NCBI RefSeq assembly: GCF_900095215.1
Contig: NZ_LT606949.1
Coordinates: 1,214,690 to 1,278,689 of the forward strand
Direction: 5' to 3'
Source of the DNA: Polynucleobacter necessarius
GTDB taxonomy: Bacteria; Pseudomonadota; Gammaproteobacteria; Burkholderiales; Burkholderiaceae
Length of the DNA stretch: 64,000 nt
Below, one piece after another: positions 29,704 through 41,033 of the stretch (its first letter is position 1; each line of letters starts with the position of its first letter). The notes beneath the pieces were generated by a model. That model saw only the letters and a program-made list of their open reading frames with translations. It was not told the origin of the DNA and searched no databases. A program made the translations under genes and the position numbers.

Positions 29704-30636
29704 ATGATCCCCGTCAATTCGGTGCTACAGGTCGGCCATTTCCCTGAAATTATGCAGACTGAAATTAATCGACGCTTCACTCCCGTTTATCACCCCAATC
29801 CAGACGCTCCAGCGCCCGCTGGAAACTTTCAAACAATTCTGATTCGCTCCAATACCAAGCTTCCAGAGGCCTTAGTTCAACAAATCCCAAGCATTCGTAT
29901 GGGTAGCTACCTGTGGAGTGGGTTATGACAATCTGCTTTTAGGCTATTTAAAGTCAAAAGGCATCAAAGCAAGCAATACACCTGGCGTCTTAAATGATGC
30001 GGTCTGCGAGCTTGCGAGAGGGATGATGTTTGCGCTACTGCGTCAGATTCCTGAGGCTCAGGAATACGTGAAAAGTAGCGCATAGTCAAAATCGCCATTT
30101 AGATTAACCACCACCCTTGCCGGCAAGCGCGTGGGTATCGTTGGCCTGGGTCGCATTGGACAGGACCTAGCTAAGCGCCTAGAGCCCTTCAAAGTCAGGA
30201 TTGCTGATTCAGGACCCAATCCGGAACCTTTGCCTTATACCTACTATCCAAATGTGACGGAATTGGCGGAAGATTGCGATGTCTTATTTTTGGCCTGTCC
30301 AGCCACACCAGAAACAAACCAGATGATTAATGCGAAAGTGCTGGAGGCGCTGGGTCCGGATGCTTACTTAATCAATATTGCCCGCGGGAGCGTAGTTGAC
30401 GAGAGCGCTCTTTCTTTTATATGCGCTGCAACATAAAAAGATTGCTGGCGCCGCTTTAGATGTTTTTTTAAAATGAACCTAACCCAATTCATGCATTTTT
30501 AACGCTTGATAATGTATTGTTAACTCCACATATTGGAAGTGCTGCATCGGAAACACGAATAGCCATGACCAACTTAGCTGTAGATAATTTAGAAGCCTTC
30601 TTACAACAAACACTTCCATCGGAAGTGAATAACTAA
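29704..30636 (+). pseudogene. D-isomer-specific 2-hydroxyacid dehydrogenase, broken
   Basis: The N-terminal piece (29704-29926) ends after SIRMGSYLWSGL where the frame changes. The next pieces read LLLGYLKSKGIKASNTPGVL, then a TAG after YVKSSA, then GKRVGIVGLGRIGQDLAKRL (cofactor site). YLINIARGSVVDESAL supplies the catalytic arginine before another shift near 30405. The ending AGAALDVF is followed by a TAA-interrupted NEPNP, and TPHIGSAASETR holds the catalytic histidine, with TAA at 30634-30636. At least four lesions. It starts divergently, 85 bases from the intact hydroxyacyl-CoA dehydrogenase gene. Confidence 0.88.
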
Positions 30637-30652
30637 AAAAAACGGAGCCAGT

Positions 30653-31584
30653 ATGACGATTTCTTTGCACCCATCCACTTTACCTGCGGTGCTCTCCCCT
30701 GTAATTACCCCATTTAAAGCAGATGGCAGCCCAGACGCTCCAAAATTATTAAAGCAATGCCAGTGGCTTGAAGCCAATGGTGTTAGTCAAGCCATCTGTG
30801 GCACCAACTCAGAAGCCAACTCGATGTCCGCGCCACAAAAAATGAGCACTCTCACCGCATTGATTGAGGGTGGCTTAAATCCAGAGCACCTCATTCCCGG
30901 TACTGGCGCCACCTCCATTGATGCGACAGTCAGTCAATATGACACGTCATGCGGTAAATCACAAATGCGCAGGCGTTATTAATGTTGCCACCTTTCTACT
31001 ACAAAGATGTTTCAGATGATGTGCTGTTTGCCTACTTTTCTGAGGTCATCCAAAAAGTGGATAGCGCGGCACTACAGAGTTATATCTACAACATTCCCCT
31101 TGTCACCAAAATTCATTTAAGCCTCTCTTTGCTTGAGCGTTTAGCAAAAGAATATCCAAAGACCGTTGTAGGCATGAAAGACAGCTCAGGTGATTGGTCA
31201 TATACAGAATCCGTCATTAAATTATTAGCTCCTCATGGTTTCCGCGTCTACGCCGGTAGCGCAGTATTTTTGATGCGCGCTCTGCGCGCTGGTGGTATCG
31301 GCTGCATTTCCGCAATCGCCAATATCAATCCCAAAGCAATTGCTGATTTGGCGGCCCACTGGAGAGAATCTAATGCCGATGAGCGTCAAGCGGCTCTAGA
31401 TCAAGTGCGCAACGTATTTGCTAAGTATCAAATGATGGCCGGTATGAAGACAGCGGTCGCGCATTACAGTAAAGACCCTGAATGGCTCAGCGTGCGCCCA
31501 CCACTCATGCAATTAAGCGCCGAGCAACAAGCGCAATTACTAAGCGAGCTCCAAGCGATTCATTTCAGCATGCCAGGGCTGTAA
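30653..31584 (+). pseudogene. dihydrodipicolinate synthase/N-acetylneuraminate lyase family aldolase, broken
   Basis: A DapA-superfamily class I aldolase outside lysine synthesis. The first piece reads LPAVLSPVITPFKADGSPD and GTNSEANSMS. Two small indels between about 30940 and 30980 disrupt the HAVNHKCAG segment, where the conserved MLPPFYYK loop begins. The second piece (30982-31584) is clean and has the Schiff-base lysine in VVGMKDSSGDWSY. Family members in such islands act on sugar-acid derivatives. It lies 17 bases after the 2-hydroxyacid dehydrogenase remnant, so these were cotranscribed. Confidence 0.87.
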
Positions 31585-31615
31585 TTTAACAATATAAATT
31601 CATTAGGAGATAACA

Positions 31616-32580
31616 ATGAAATTACTTAAAGTCATCGCCTTATCACTAAGCCTTCTTTGCGCGAGCGTCAGCGCTCAAAATATTTCCATTGCAACTGGCG
31701 GTACTGGTGGCGTCTACTACCCAATGGGTGGTGGCCTCGCTTCGGTGCTCTCCATCAAGGTTCCCGGAATGTCCGCCACAGCGGAAGTGACTGGTGGCTC
31801 AGTGGATAACTTAAACCTCATTGGCACAGGTAAGCCTTATGTTGGCTTTTCTATGGCTGATGCGGCCAAAGATGCTCAAGTGGGTGAAGGCAAGTTCGCC
31901 GGCAAAAAAGTAGATCTGCGCACCTTAGTGGTTCTATATCCAAATCTCATGCATATGGTCACAGTGGACTCTACCGCCATCAAAACCATGAAAGACCCGA
32001 AGGGCAAACGGATTAGCACTGGCGCTCCGGGTAGCCCGACAGAAGTGATGGCGTTTCGCTTGCTAGAAGCTGCGGGTCTTGATAAAGACAAGGATGTAAA
32101 GCGTGAGCGTTTAAGCGTAGCTGAATCAGTGAACGCTGTGAAAGACCGCAAGATTGACGCTTTTTCTGGGTTGGTGGCTTACCAACCGCCGCAGTCACCG
32201 ATTTAGCCAATAGCCCAGGCATGAAAATTGTCAAGGTTGATACTTCAGATGAAGTGCCCATCATGAATAAGAAATATGGCAACTTATATTTCTCCACAGT
32301 CATACCTAAGGCAATGTATAGCGGCATGGCTAAATACAATAAAGTGGCGGCTGTAGCCAACATCTCGGTTGTCAATGCCAATATGCCAGATGAACAAGCG
32401 TACAAGATTGTCAAAACGATGTTCGACAATAGGCTGGATTTAGTTCGTACCCACCAGGAATACATGAATGTCAGCCTAGAAAATCAAAAAGTAAAATCAA
32501 CTCCAGTTGATTTTCATCCAGGCGCCCTGCAGTACTGCAAAGAAAAGAACGTCAAGGTCAATGAAGTCTGTTTTACATAA
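31616..32580 (+). pseudogene. TAXI-family TRAP transporter solute receptor, one frameshift
   Basis: TAXI receptors deliver small organic solutes such as glutamate or dicarboxylates to a fused TRAP permease. The first piece has a signal peptide ending LLCASVSAQ and then ISIATGGTGGVYYPMGGGL, the hallmark TGGTGGVYYP. The frame breaks in a T-run near 32160: one extra T would restore FFWVGGLPTAAVTDLANSPG. The second piece from MKIVKVDTSDEVP runs clean to the stop at 32578-32580. The permease follows 67 bases downstream. Confidence 0.9.
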
Positions 32581-32583
32581 AGT

Positions 32584-32600
32584 GGTGAGTTAATCTCACC
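32584..32600 (+). other. small hairpin between TAXI receptor and permease
   Basis: GGTGAG-TTAAT-CTCACC forms a perfect 6-bp stem right after the receptor stop. No T-run follows. Hairpins at this position often let the receptor be made in excess over the permease; here both genes are dead, so it is likely a relic. Confidence 0.4.
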
Positions 32601-32647
32601 CCTTGTGCTTTAAAGTAGCGCATAAATATACATAAATAGCTTGAGAC

Positions 32648-34403
32648 ATGAATCAAAACGTTATCGATAACGAAACCCAAGAAAAATTAGACGCCTTCAT
32701 CACACAAGAAGAGGGCGACTCCAATGATTACAAGGGGGTACTAGCCAAGTTCATCACACTCGTTGCGGTAGGCATGTCTTTGTTCCATCTTTATGCCGCT
32801 TACTCCATCATTCCAACACAGCAACTGCGCGTAATTCACGTTGCCCTGGTCCTATTTTTGGTTTTCTTAAGCTTTCCAATCGCTGCTCGCTTTAAAAATC
32901 GCCTCATGATTTGAGACGTCTTATTCGCACTTGGATCCATCGCTATTGCTTATTACATTCTCAGCGGTGGCGATGATTTCATGGACAGAAATACCGCCCC
33001 CAACTCCACTGATGTGATGATTGGTATTGGTCTCATCCTGCTAATCCTTGAAAGCGTCAGAAGCACTAATGGCATGGTGCTGGTAACGGTTACCGTTTTG
33101 TTCCTGCTCTACGCATTATTTGGTAATTACTTGCCAGCGCCCTGGACTCACAAAGGCTATGGTCTGGATCATTTAGTAGGTGATATGTATATGACCATCG
33201 AAGCCATCTATGACACTGCGGTTGATGTCTCTGCAACGCTGATTATTCTCTTCACTATTTTTGGCGCCTTCCTGCAATTCACCGGCGCGGGAAAATTCTT
33301 TATTGATTTCTCATTTGCCGCGATGGGCGGTAAGTCCTCTGGAGTGGGCAGAACGATCGTGACGTCTTCATTTCTATTGGGTGGGCCATCAGGATCGGGT
33401 GTAGCTACTACCGTGACCGTTGGCTCAGTTGCAGCCCCCATGCTGGATAAAGTGGGTTACGAAAAAAATGCTGCAGGCGGACTATTGGCAGCCGGTGGTC
33501 TAGGCGCCATCATCTCGCCACCAGTACTGGGCGCAGCAGCATTTTTGAGTGCTGACTTTCTACAGATTTCCTATTTAGATGTGTTGCTCATGGCGACCAT
33601 TCCAACCATTCTGTTTTATCTTGGCTTATTTGTCATGGTGGAAATTGATGTTCGTAAATATGGTATGAAGAATATTCTCTACCGGTGTATTGGCGATTGC
33701 TGCCACATGTGCTGGAGCTGGGCTTATTGTTGGCACAGTGACCTTGACAGGCCTTGGTCTGAAATTTAGCTCAATCGTCATTCAATATGCGGGCGGATCT
33801 CTTCTATTAACAACCATCTTTACTGCTTTAGTAGTTTGGGTAGTTGGTCTGGCTGTCCCCGTTACAGCCTCATACATTATTTGCGCAGTGATTGCCGCTC
33901 CCGCCCTCATTAATTTAGGCGTGCCAGTCTTTGCTGCCCATATGTTTATCTTCTACTATGCAGTTCTATCCGAGGCATCACCTCCAACCGCACTCTCTCC
34001 ATTTGCGGCAGCAGCTATTTGCAAAGGCAATTCTTATAAGACGACTTTGCAAACTTGCAAGCATGTTGCGCCAGCTATTCTGGTGCCCTTTATGTTTGTG
34101 TTGGATCAGTCAGGCGTAAGCTTATTGTTCACGGCCTCAACAAATGCATTGGAGCAAGCTGATTGGATGCAACTTGCTTGGGTATCCTTTACCGCTGTTG
34201 TTGGCATTATCTATCTAGCTGGTGGACTGCAAGGTTGGTTCATTGAGAAAACCAAAATATTTGAGCGTGTCATTATGGTGATCTCCGGTGTCGCTCTGGC
34301 CTATCCATCCACAGAAGCGGACTTGGTTGGCTTTATTGGAGTTGGCGTAATACTGGTGACTCAAACAATCATGCACCTTAAGCTAAACCCGCGATCTTCC
34401 TAG
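32648..34403 (+). pseudogene. TRAP transporter fused permease (TAXI-type DctQM), broken
   Basis: A large membrane protein combining the small and large TRAP permease subunits. The first piece (32648-32911) has a charged head and membrane spans. TGA at 32912-32914 in LMI/DVLFALGSIAIAYY is most simply TGG to TGA, and the same frame goes on to about 33690. The core has GGPSGSGVATTVTVGSVAAPM and GGLGAIISPPVLGAAAFLSA. A frame change near 33690 then leads to AGAGLIVGTVTLTGLGLKFS and the C-terminal spans ending LKLNPRSS. One stop and one indel. Confidence 0.9.
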
Positions 34404-34420
34404 AAAGACGCTTTTCTTAA

Positions 34421-34454
34421 AACAATAAAGCCCGCTATTGCGGGCTTTATTGTT
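34421..34454. terminator. bidirectional intrinsic terminator
   Basis: A perfect 15-bp stem begins AACAATAAAGCCCGC, has a four-base loop TATT and returns. GC-rich base pairs sit at the top with A/T at both outer ends. It separates the plus-strand TRAP permease from the convergent enolase-superfamily gene and could terminate both. Confidence 0.88.
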
Positions 34455-35612
34455 AGATGACCGCTCAGTCTTCCTAGATTGGGCAATCTTGGTCCATGCA
34501 GCCTTGCCTGCGTATTTCTTCACAGCAGCCTCATCAAACTCAAACCACAAACCAGGCGTTTGATGCAATATCAAGTCACCATTTTTAAAGGTGAGTTACT
34601 TATTGATCAATTTACGGAAGTTAAGCACCTGGTCGTCTAAGAAGAATTCCACAAAACGCGCATTAGGGGTGGCAGCTACCAAAGGCGGATGTAGGTCATG
34701 CATCCAGTGCGGGCAAACCGTTACCCCTTTTAAGTCAGCATATGCGGAAATTCTTCTCCACTCAGCGATGCCGCCACAACCCGCGGCATCGGATTGCAGA
34801 ATCGCGACGCCACCAGCATCAATTAACTCTCTAAAGCGCCAGCGCCCCACTTCCATTTCACCAGTAGCGACATTGATTTTAGTTTGACGCGCTAATGCAG
34901 CATGCAAATCAATCGCGTCCGGCGAAAAAGGTTCCTCAATCCAATAAGGGTTATAGGCTTCGAAGCGTCGCACGTACTCTAGAGCGATTGGTAAATCACG
35001 CCAGGCATTAGTGGCGTCCAACGTGAGCAGCACATCATCACCCACTGCTTTACGCGCAGCCTTAACGCGAGCTTCCTCCTCGGACGGAGATAGGCGACCC
35101 ACCTTCATCTTGACTGTTTTAAAGCCCTGCTTTACATAGGACTCCATTTCTTTGCCTAATTTGGCTGGAGTCTTACCTTCTAAATAGTAGCCGCCACTGG
35201 CATAGGCAGGTACACGATCATCCATCACTGAGCCCAAATATTGATGAAGCGGCAAACCCACTGAACGCGCATTAAGATCCCATAAGGCGGTATCTAAAAT
35301 AGAGATGCCACGCATTACCGCGCCTGTTCGACCTTGTAGAATGGATTCGTTATGCATTTCCATCCAAAGGCCTTAGCTGCGGTGACTATTCTGGCCAATT
35401 AATTTTGGAGCCAGTAATTGCTCGACCGCAATTTTGGCGATATCACCACCAGCGCTGCCGACATAACAAAAGCCAATGCCTTCGTTACCATCTTTGCCGC
35501 GAACTTTTACCATGCAGTAGTGACGCTCAGAAACAGTGCGAGCAGAAAATGAGGTGACTTTATCCAAAGGCACCGCCACAGAAGCAACTTGGATGGATTC
35601 AATAATCGGCAT
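34455..35612 (-). pseudogene. mandelate racemase/muconate-lactonizing enzyme family dehydratase, two in-frame stops
   Basis: An enolase-superfamily enzyme, typically a sugar-acid dehydratase or racemase. One frame spans the whole gene from ATG 35610-35612. TAA at 35373-35375 splits QNSHRS/GLWMEMHNES, and TAA at 34596-34598 splits FRKLINK/LTFKNGDLILHQTPG, the second most simply CAA to TAA. Core motifs are intact: KMKVGRLSPSEEE (catalytic Lys region), LLTLDATNAW and WIEEPFSPD for metal ligands, then VATGEMEVGRWRF. The natural stop is unclear, since the frame runs into the terminator at 34421-34454; the left end given is approximate. Confidence 0.87.
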
Positions 35613-35727
35613 CTACACTCCTTAATCAAAAAATGATTGTATCTAGAAATTCCATTGCCAGCATAAGCCTGATTAAGGAATAATGACTACACTCCATTAC
35701 GCAATAAATAGATTAAACAGGCTAATC

Positions 35728-36500
35728 ATGAGTAAAGTAGTTGTCATCGGAACAGGCACAATGGGAGTGGGTATAGCCGCCGGATTTATAGCCAGCGGCG
35801 CAAATACTATCATCCTGGGCCGCAGCGCGGACAAGGCGTTGACCTGCCTCAATTCCGTTAAGGCATGCGCGGAATCTATGCATTCTGAATGGGGCAAAGA
35901 CAAACTCCACATTACAGAGCGGCAGCATCGAAGATTGGCGCGACCGGAATGTGGTGGATTTAGTCGTTGAAACGGTTTCAGAACAATTGAAATTGAAACA
36001 AGAGATCTTCGCATTACTAGATCAACGGGTTTCCCCACATATCCGGATTGGCAGCAATAGCTCAGAATTTCCCATCAGCGATATTGCCAAAGGCTTGCCT
36101 AGCGCGCACCGCATGTTTAACACCCACTACTTTATGCCTGCGCACATCGTGCCACTAGTCGAGATTGTCGCCGGGCAACATTCCACCGGAGGATATTGAC
36201 ACAGCGGTTCGCTACAGTTTTGGATTGCGGTATGCGGCTGTAGGGCCCATGACCCAGAACGAAATTTCTGGGTGGGCAGGCATGACTCTGACTGCAAAAT
36301 TAATCTACCCCTCTTTATCCAATATTGCCGATCCACCTAGTTGCGTAACGAGTTTAGTTAAAAGTGGCAAAACTGGCATTGCTAAAGGAGCAAGCTTTAG
36401 AACCTGGTCTACCGATGAAGCGGCTACAACCCTACGGAATTACGAACAAAGACTGAAGGCAGTCTTTGAAGTGCTTAAAGTAGCGCCAGACCAGGAGTAA
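35728..36500 (+). pseudogene. 3-hydroxyacyl-CoA dehydrogenase family protein, frameshift plus internal deletion
   Basis: A paralogue of the intact gene at 28674. It begins SKVVVIGTGTMGVGIAAGF with the NAD site and breaks near 35920. It continues in another frame as VDLVVETVSEQLKLKQEIF and FNTHYFMPAHIVPLVEIVAG with the catalytic histidine. At about 36175 some 50-60 residues expected in this family (the IPGFLANR region) are absent, and the text jumps to PPEDIDTAVRYSFGLRYAAV in a third frame. A deletion plus at least one indel explain this. Confidence 0.88.
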
Positions 36501-36565
36501 ATTCAATTTGCTGCAACACAGCATATTTATTCGGCAGCGCCCTCACATTATTAGATAATTGAGGG

Positions 36566-38035
36566 GTGAATAAAAAAGCATCTTTTAGCTCCCTGTTTAC
36601 CAAGGGAGTCATCGTTTTATCTGGCTGCGCCTTTCTGAGCTCAACTCCGGTCTTAGCTTACGCGGCACAAGCCAAAAACAACCAAACCCAAAGTGCCAAC
36701 CAGACGCGCAAGAAGGTGACTGTCCAGAGCACTAAATCGGTTGGATTTCAAGACAAATCGGCTGGAGCAGGCTCAAAGACCAATAGCATGAGCCTAAACC
36801 CATCCTTGTTTCAGCGTAAAGCCCCTGATGAGCTCATGCTGGATAGTGACGCGAATTTAGATTACCGTGTATCGCAAGGATGCCTACGACGCAATTTCAA
36901 TGAAGACAATCTTCCAGCCAGTGTCGGCATCGATAACCGTCAATTTTCTGAGTTCTTTAAGAATCAGACCAAAACATTTTTTGATCATATGCGAGGTGAT
37001 TGCATTCCCTACGCAGTGGCTTTTGGTAGTCGCAATCGTTTTGATTCACTTAGCATCATGAATAGCCCCATTCAAGATAGCAAAACTGAAGTGTGGACAT
37101 TTACACCTTCAGCTGTTGGTGGATTTTTAATTCAACAAGATTACCTAAAAGATGAATCTAAACGATTGGCCGAGATTCGGATTCCCTTGAGAGATGTCTT
37201 GTACGATCCGCGCAAGGTTAGCGATCAGTTACCAGTTGAACTCGTTTGGGAATTAAATTCACTGATTAAGCAAATCTATCCGAAAGAAAATAATTCCATC
37301 GAAAATACGAATCGCGTGGTGCGCTTAATTGTGGACTTTGGTGATCGAGAAAAATGGGCGCAAATTCGGGCGGCGGAAATTATGGATCCGGTAAGCAAAG
37401 AAGTTTACGCAAACGCTTTTTGGCTAGAGCGCGACGACGTTCCAGGGGGCTTCTTCACCGGTTCCGGAGAATCCCTTGAGCGTTCCTTTTGGACGAACCC
37501 CTTAAGCTATCGCCGTATCTCTCGGGGCGTTGGCATGGTCAGAGCCTCCTCTAGCAAGCGGAGCAAAAGCCCTGCACCAACCACCAAGCCGGCTGCAACT
37601 ACTTCAGCACCAGCATCAGCACCCAGACAGCGTTATCGCGCCCATATGGGAATTGACTACTCTGCACCGATTGGGACACCCATCTTTAGCGTTGCCAATG
37701 GCAGAGTAGCGCATATTGGTTACAGCGGTGCGTTTGGTAACTTGATCGTGTTGGAGCACCCAGGCAATTACCATACCTACTATGCCCACTTAAGTAATTA
37801 CAACGTAGAGCTTGAATTAGGGAATGAAGTGCGACGGGGCTTAGAGATTGGTTATGTGGGCTCGACAGGAAGATCCACTGGACCACACCTGCATTTTGAA
37901 TTAAGAAAGAATGGTATTTACGTAGATCCCTACGGCTCAAAAACTCAACTCGATTTATGGTCCATGCGCGATAACGAAAGTGGCCAACTCACTAGAGACA
38001 TCCTTTTGCTGGGTAGTCCGATCAAATCCAATTAA
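36566..38035 (+). CDS. M23 family metallopeptidase (LytM-type murein endopeptidase or regulator)
   Basis: A 489-residue secreted protein starting at GTG, with GAGGG immediately upstream. A signal peptide is near residues 12-33. A long N-terminal domain and a Ser/Pro/Ala-rich linker (about 325-350) lead to the C-terminal LytM domain. There HMGIDYSAPIGTPIF and the final HLHFELRKNG supply the zinc ligands (H...D and HxH), so it looks catalytically competent. It would cut peptidoglycan cross-bridges during growth or division. The frame is intact and a terminator lies 42 bases downstream. Confidence 0.88.
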   Translation: MNKKASFSSLFTKGVIVLSGCAFLSSTPVLAYAAQAKNNQTQSANQTRKKVTVQSTKSVGFQDKSAGAGSKTNSMSLNPSLFQRKAPDELMLDSDANLDYRVSQGCLRRNFNEDNLPASVGIDNRQFSEFFKNQTKTFFDHMRGDCIPYAVAFGSRNRFDSLSIMNSPIQDSKTEVWTFTPSAVGGFLIQQDYLKDESKRLAEIRIPLRDVLYDPRKVSDQLPVELVWELNSLIKQIYPKENNSIENTNRVVRLIVDFGDREKWAQIRAAEIMDPVSKEVYANAFWLERDDVPGGFFTGSGESLERSFWTNPLSYRRISRGVGMVRASSSKRSKSPAPTTKPAATTSAPASAPRQRYRAHMGIDYSAPIGTPIFSVANGRVAHIGYSGAFGNLIVLEHPGNYHTYYAHLSNYNVELELGNEVRRGLEIGYVGSTGRSTGPHLHFELRKNGIYVDPYGSKTQLDLWSMRDNESGQLTRDILLLGSPIKSN

Positions 38036-38076
38036 GTAGACTATTGAAACACCTCAATTTCAATTTGCTGCAATAA

Positions 38077-38100
38077 AAAAGGGTCCTCTTGGACCCTTTT
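38077..38100. terminator. intrinsic terminator between M23 peptidase and UspA genes
   Basis: AAAAGGGTCC, loop TCTT, GGACCCTTTT. A perfect 10-bp stem with A-run and T-run at the two ends, lying between convergent genes, suits termination in both directions. Confidence 0.9.
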
Positions 38101-38116
38101 ACTAAGTGGCAAATAA

Positions 38117-38557
38117 TTAACCCAAGACTAGCACAGGCAGCTTTGAGTGAACGATGACCTCATGAGTCTCGCTGCCCAATAAGATACCTTTGATGCCAGT
38201 ACGCTTATGGGATGCCATCACAATGACATCTGCCTGAGCTTTTTTGGCACCATCCAAAATTCCCTCGGATAAGTTTCTATTAGCAATATGAAGGCTTTTC
38301 ACTTTCAGGCCAGCACCAAGTGCAGTCGTAGACTTCTTAAATACGTCTTTTGCGTAAGCCTCACATACTTTTGTATGCTCTTTTTGCGAGATTCCATATC
38401 CCATGGCGCTATCCGAATAAACCATAGGCGGCAAAGGATCGGAAACGTAAACAAGTGTTACCGCAGCCCCATCAGCTTTAGCAAGCGCAGCGACTTTTTT
38501 CAAGGATTTTCTGATGACATCCGAACCACCTACTGGCACCAATAAATGTTTAAACAT
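38117..38557 (-). CDS. universal stress protein, UspA family
   Basis: A 146-residue single-domain Usp. It starts FKHLLVPVGGSDVIRKSLKK and ends with the ATP-binding signature: VIVMASHKRTGIKGILLGSE and HSKLPVLVLG. The G-2x-G-9x-G(S/T) pattern is present (GIKG then GSE), so it probably belongs to the ATP-binding class. ATG is preceded by AAAGGAGG. Intact. Role in stress survival is by family only. Confidence 0.9.
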   Translation of the reverse strand: MFKHLLVPVGGSDVIRKSLKKVAALAKADGAAVTLVYVSDPLPPMVYSDSAMGYGISQKEHTKVCEAYAKDVFKKSTTALGAGLKVKSLHIANRNLSEGILDGAKKAQADVIVMASHKRTGIKGILLGSETHEVIVHSKLPVLVLG

Positions 38558-38643
38558 AACCGCCTCCTTTAAATTGAACTACTTATCTACTGTTTCTATC
38601 ATAATGCTTATTATTAGCCTATAAAAGAATAAAAGTAACTTAA

Positions 38644-40314
38644 TTGCTCAAGAATTTCGCTATCTATATCTCATTCGGGGATGCGACCTATGTTTTTTGT
38701 CCTCAGCTATTTAATTCATTTGGCGGGCACAACCGCGCCCTTTTCGCTAAGGATGTTTTGGCTGGATTAACGGTTGGTGTGGTCGCCATACCGCTGGCGA
38801 TGGCTGTTGCAATTGCTAGCGGTCTTAAGCCAGAAGCAGGGATTTTTACCGCCATTATTGCTGGCGGACTCATCTCCATGTTGGGTGGTAGCCGCATTCA
38901 AATTGGCGGACCAGCCGGTGCTTTCATTGTTATTGTTTATGGCATTGTCGAGCGTTATGGAGTGCCGAACTTATTGCTCGCTACCGCGATGTCGGGGGGT
39001 ATTTTTATTTTTGATGGGCGTATTTCGTCTCGGGACGCTAGTGCGCTTTATTCCAATCGCCGTCATCATCGGATTCACTAACGGGATCGCTTTTCTGATT
39101 GGCATTTCTCAAATCAAGGATTTCTTTGGACTCCAAATTGAAAAAATGCCTGCTCAATTTTTTCAATCGATTCACACCCTCTATTTGGCGGCCAATACCT
39201 TTAACCCCATTGCACTTGGACTGGCCTGTGGAAGTCTTGCTTTACTCGTTCTCTGGAAGTTATTCCAGAATCCCCTAGGTTGGCTGTCACATCTGCCAGG
39301 AACGGTAGTAGCTATGGTTGTAGCCACTATCATTACAAGTATTTTAACTTTCCAGTAGATACTATTGACAGCCGCTTTGGAGGCATTCCCTCCGCCATAC
39401 CCTCTTTTGAATGGATTCCAGTAAGCTGGGATAGTGCCCAGTATATGGTTACGCCTGCCATAACATTAGCGCTATTGGGGGCGATTGAATTTTTGCTCTG
39501 CGCACGGATTGCTGATGGCTTAATTCATGATCGCCACGACTCTAACCAAGAGCTCATGACCCAAGGCGTTGCCAACTGCACCGTTCCATTTTTTGGCGGG
39601 ATGCCAGCCACTGGAACAATTGCCCGAACAGTAACCAATATAGAAAGTGGTGCTACCACTCCAGTTTCCGGAATTGTGCATGCGGCAACCCTACTGATCA
39701 TCGTTTTATTTGGCGCACCTCTTGCCAAAAACATCCCCCTTGCCAGCCTTGCCGCAATCTTGATGTACGTTGCTTGGAATATGGGCGAGTGGAAAAAGTT
39801 TGTCGACCTCAAGCAGTTTCGACTGCCTTATCGCATTACCATCTTAAGCGTCTTTATTCTCACTGTTGCGTTAGATCTTACTATCGCGGTCGAAGTAGGC
39901 TTACTGCTCGCCTTCATTACCTTGATCTATCGTATTTCTAGCCTATCACGTTGCGAGCTTGCTTTGCCAAGTGACTTCCCAGGACTTCATAACCAACAAG
40001 GCCGTATTGATGCCTACCGTATTCATGGAGCCATCTTTTTCGGGGCAGTCAAACTACTAGAAAAGATTGAGGCAAATCTACCCACGCAAACTCTTTTGCT
40101 CGACTTGAAGAATGTGATCTACGTTGACACCTCTGGCATGGACACAATTATGGAGCTTGCGCACTTGTGCAAGATTCTCAACATCCGCCTGATCATTTGT
40201 GGATTAGCGCATCAACCCCTAGAGATGGCGGAACGCAGCGACTTTATTAGCACACTACCGCAAGATGCTTTCCACCCCGATCTTGCCTCAGGAATAGCGG
40301 CAGCGACATTTTAA
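38644..40314 (+). pseudogene. SulP family anion (sulfate/bicarbonate) permease with STAS domain, broken
   Basis: SulP proteins import sulfate, bicarbonate or related anions. The N-terminal part has the SulP signature region LTVGVVAIPLAMAVAIASGL. The frame shifts near 38990 to VFLFLMGVFRLGTLVRFIPI and near 39340 to FPVDTIDSRFGGIPSAIPS. It then stays open to the C-terminal STAS domain (IYVDTSGMDTIMELAHLCK) and the stop at 40314. The 5' end has no good start: the readable frame opens with TTG and the likely PQLFNSFGG beginning is also offset. Two or three indels, so inactive. Confidence 0.9.
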
Positions 40315-41033
40315 GAAATACAGAAACCACCTTTTAACAAAGCCTCAGGCAAAGCCCAGGCGCGGTATAAAGCAAAACCACCAGCAATTAACAGAAGCGA
40401 AGCTTCCAAATATCTCACCCAAAGATACCGACCAAACTGAGTAAGATCTGCGGAAAATTTCGAGATCAATAGTAGATTGGGTAAAGTGCCCAAACCAAAT
40501 GCCAACATCAGCGTAGAGCCAGTCAAAATATCTCCCGACAAAAAAGCGAGCGGTAGAACGCTATAAACCAAACCGCAGGGCACCAAACCCCAAAGCATGC
40601 CGCTAAACCAGCGTGAAGGACCACTAGCCAAACGACCTAGATGCTTAGCCCAATAGCTTGCCATTTTGGCACTGAGCCATTTACCCCAAAGCGGACCTTC
40701 TGTTTTGCCCACCCTCAGCAGATGAATGCCCAGCAGAATCAAGATAAACGAGGTAAGCGCAAATAAAGGGCGCTGGATTGGAATGAGATTTTGTTGCCAA
40801 ACTACCACCCCGATAGCGGCGGCAATACCACCCAATATGAAATAGGTAGTCACACGCCCCAAATGCATGATCAACTGCAGGTAAAAAAAAGCGTTTTTTT
40901 TTGGCCTCAGAGGCATCTCTAGGGCAGCTGGACGCTCAATAGCAGCCGCGATACCACCACACATCAAGGCGCAATGCCAACGGCTCACAAGGGCGTCCAA
41001 AAAGACAGTGAATAACAGGCTAGTGGTTAGCAT
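40311..41033 (-). CDS. TauE/SafE-like membrane protein of the cbb3 oxidase locus
   Basis: About 240 residues and six membrane segments, with the tandem-repeat MCGGIAAAI motif near the N-terminus. This branch (sometimes called UreH-like or DsbD-like) is commonly encoded next to cbb3 oxidase and copper-handling genes; a copper-related role is an inference. I take ATG 41031-41033 rather than an upstream TTG at 41060. No ribosome-binding site is evident at either, so the start is uncertain. In the family the region after the first helix often reads SGWHCALMCGG; here it is SRWHCALMCGG. The frame is intact. Confidence 0.8.
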   Translation of the reverse strand: MLTTSLLFTVFLDALVSRWHCALMCGGIAAAIERPAALEMPLRPKKNAFFYLQLIMHLGRVTTYFILGGIAAAIGVVVWQQNLIPIQRPLFALTSFILILLGIHLLRVGKTEGPLWGKWLSAKMASYWAKHLGRLASGPSRWFSGMLWGLVPCGLVYSVLPLAFLSGDILTGSTLMLAFGLGTLPNLLLISKFSADLTQFGRYLWVRYLEASLLLIAGGFALYRAWALPEALLKGGFCIS

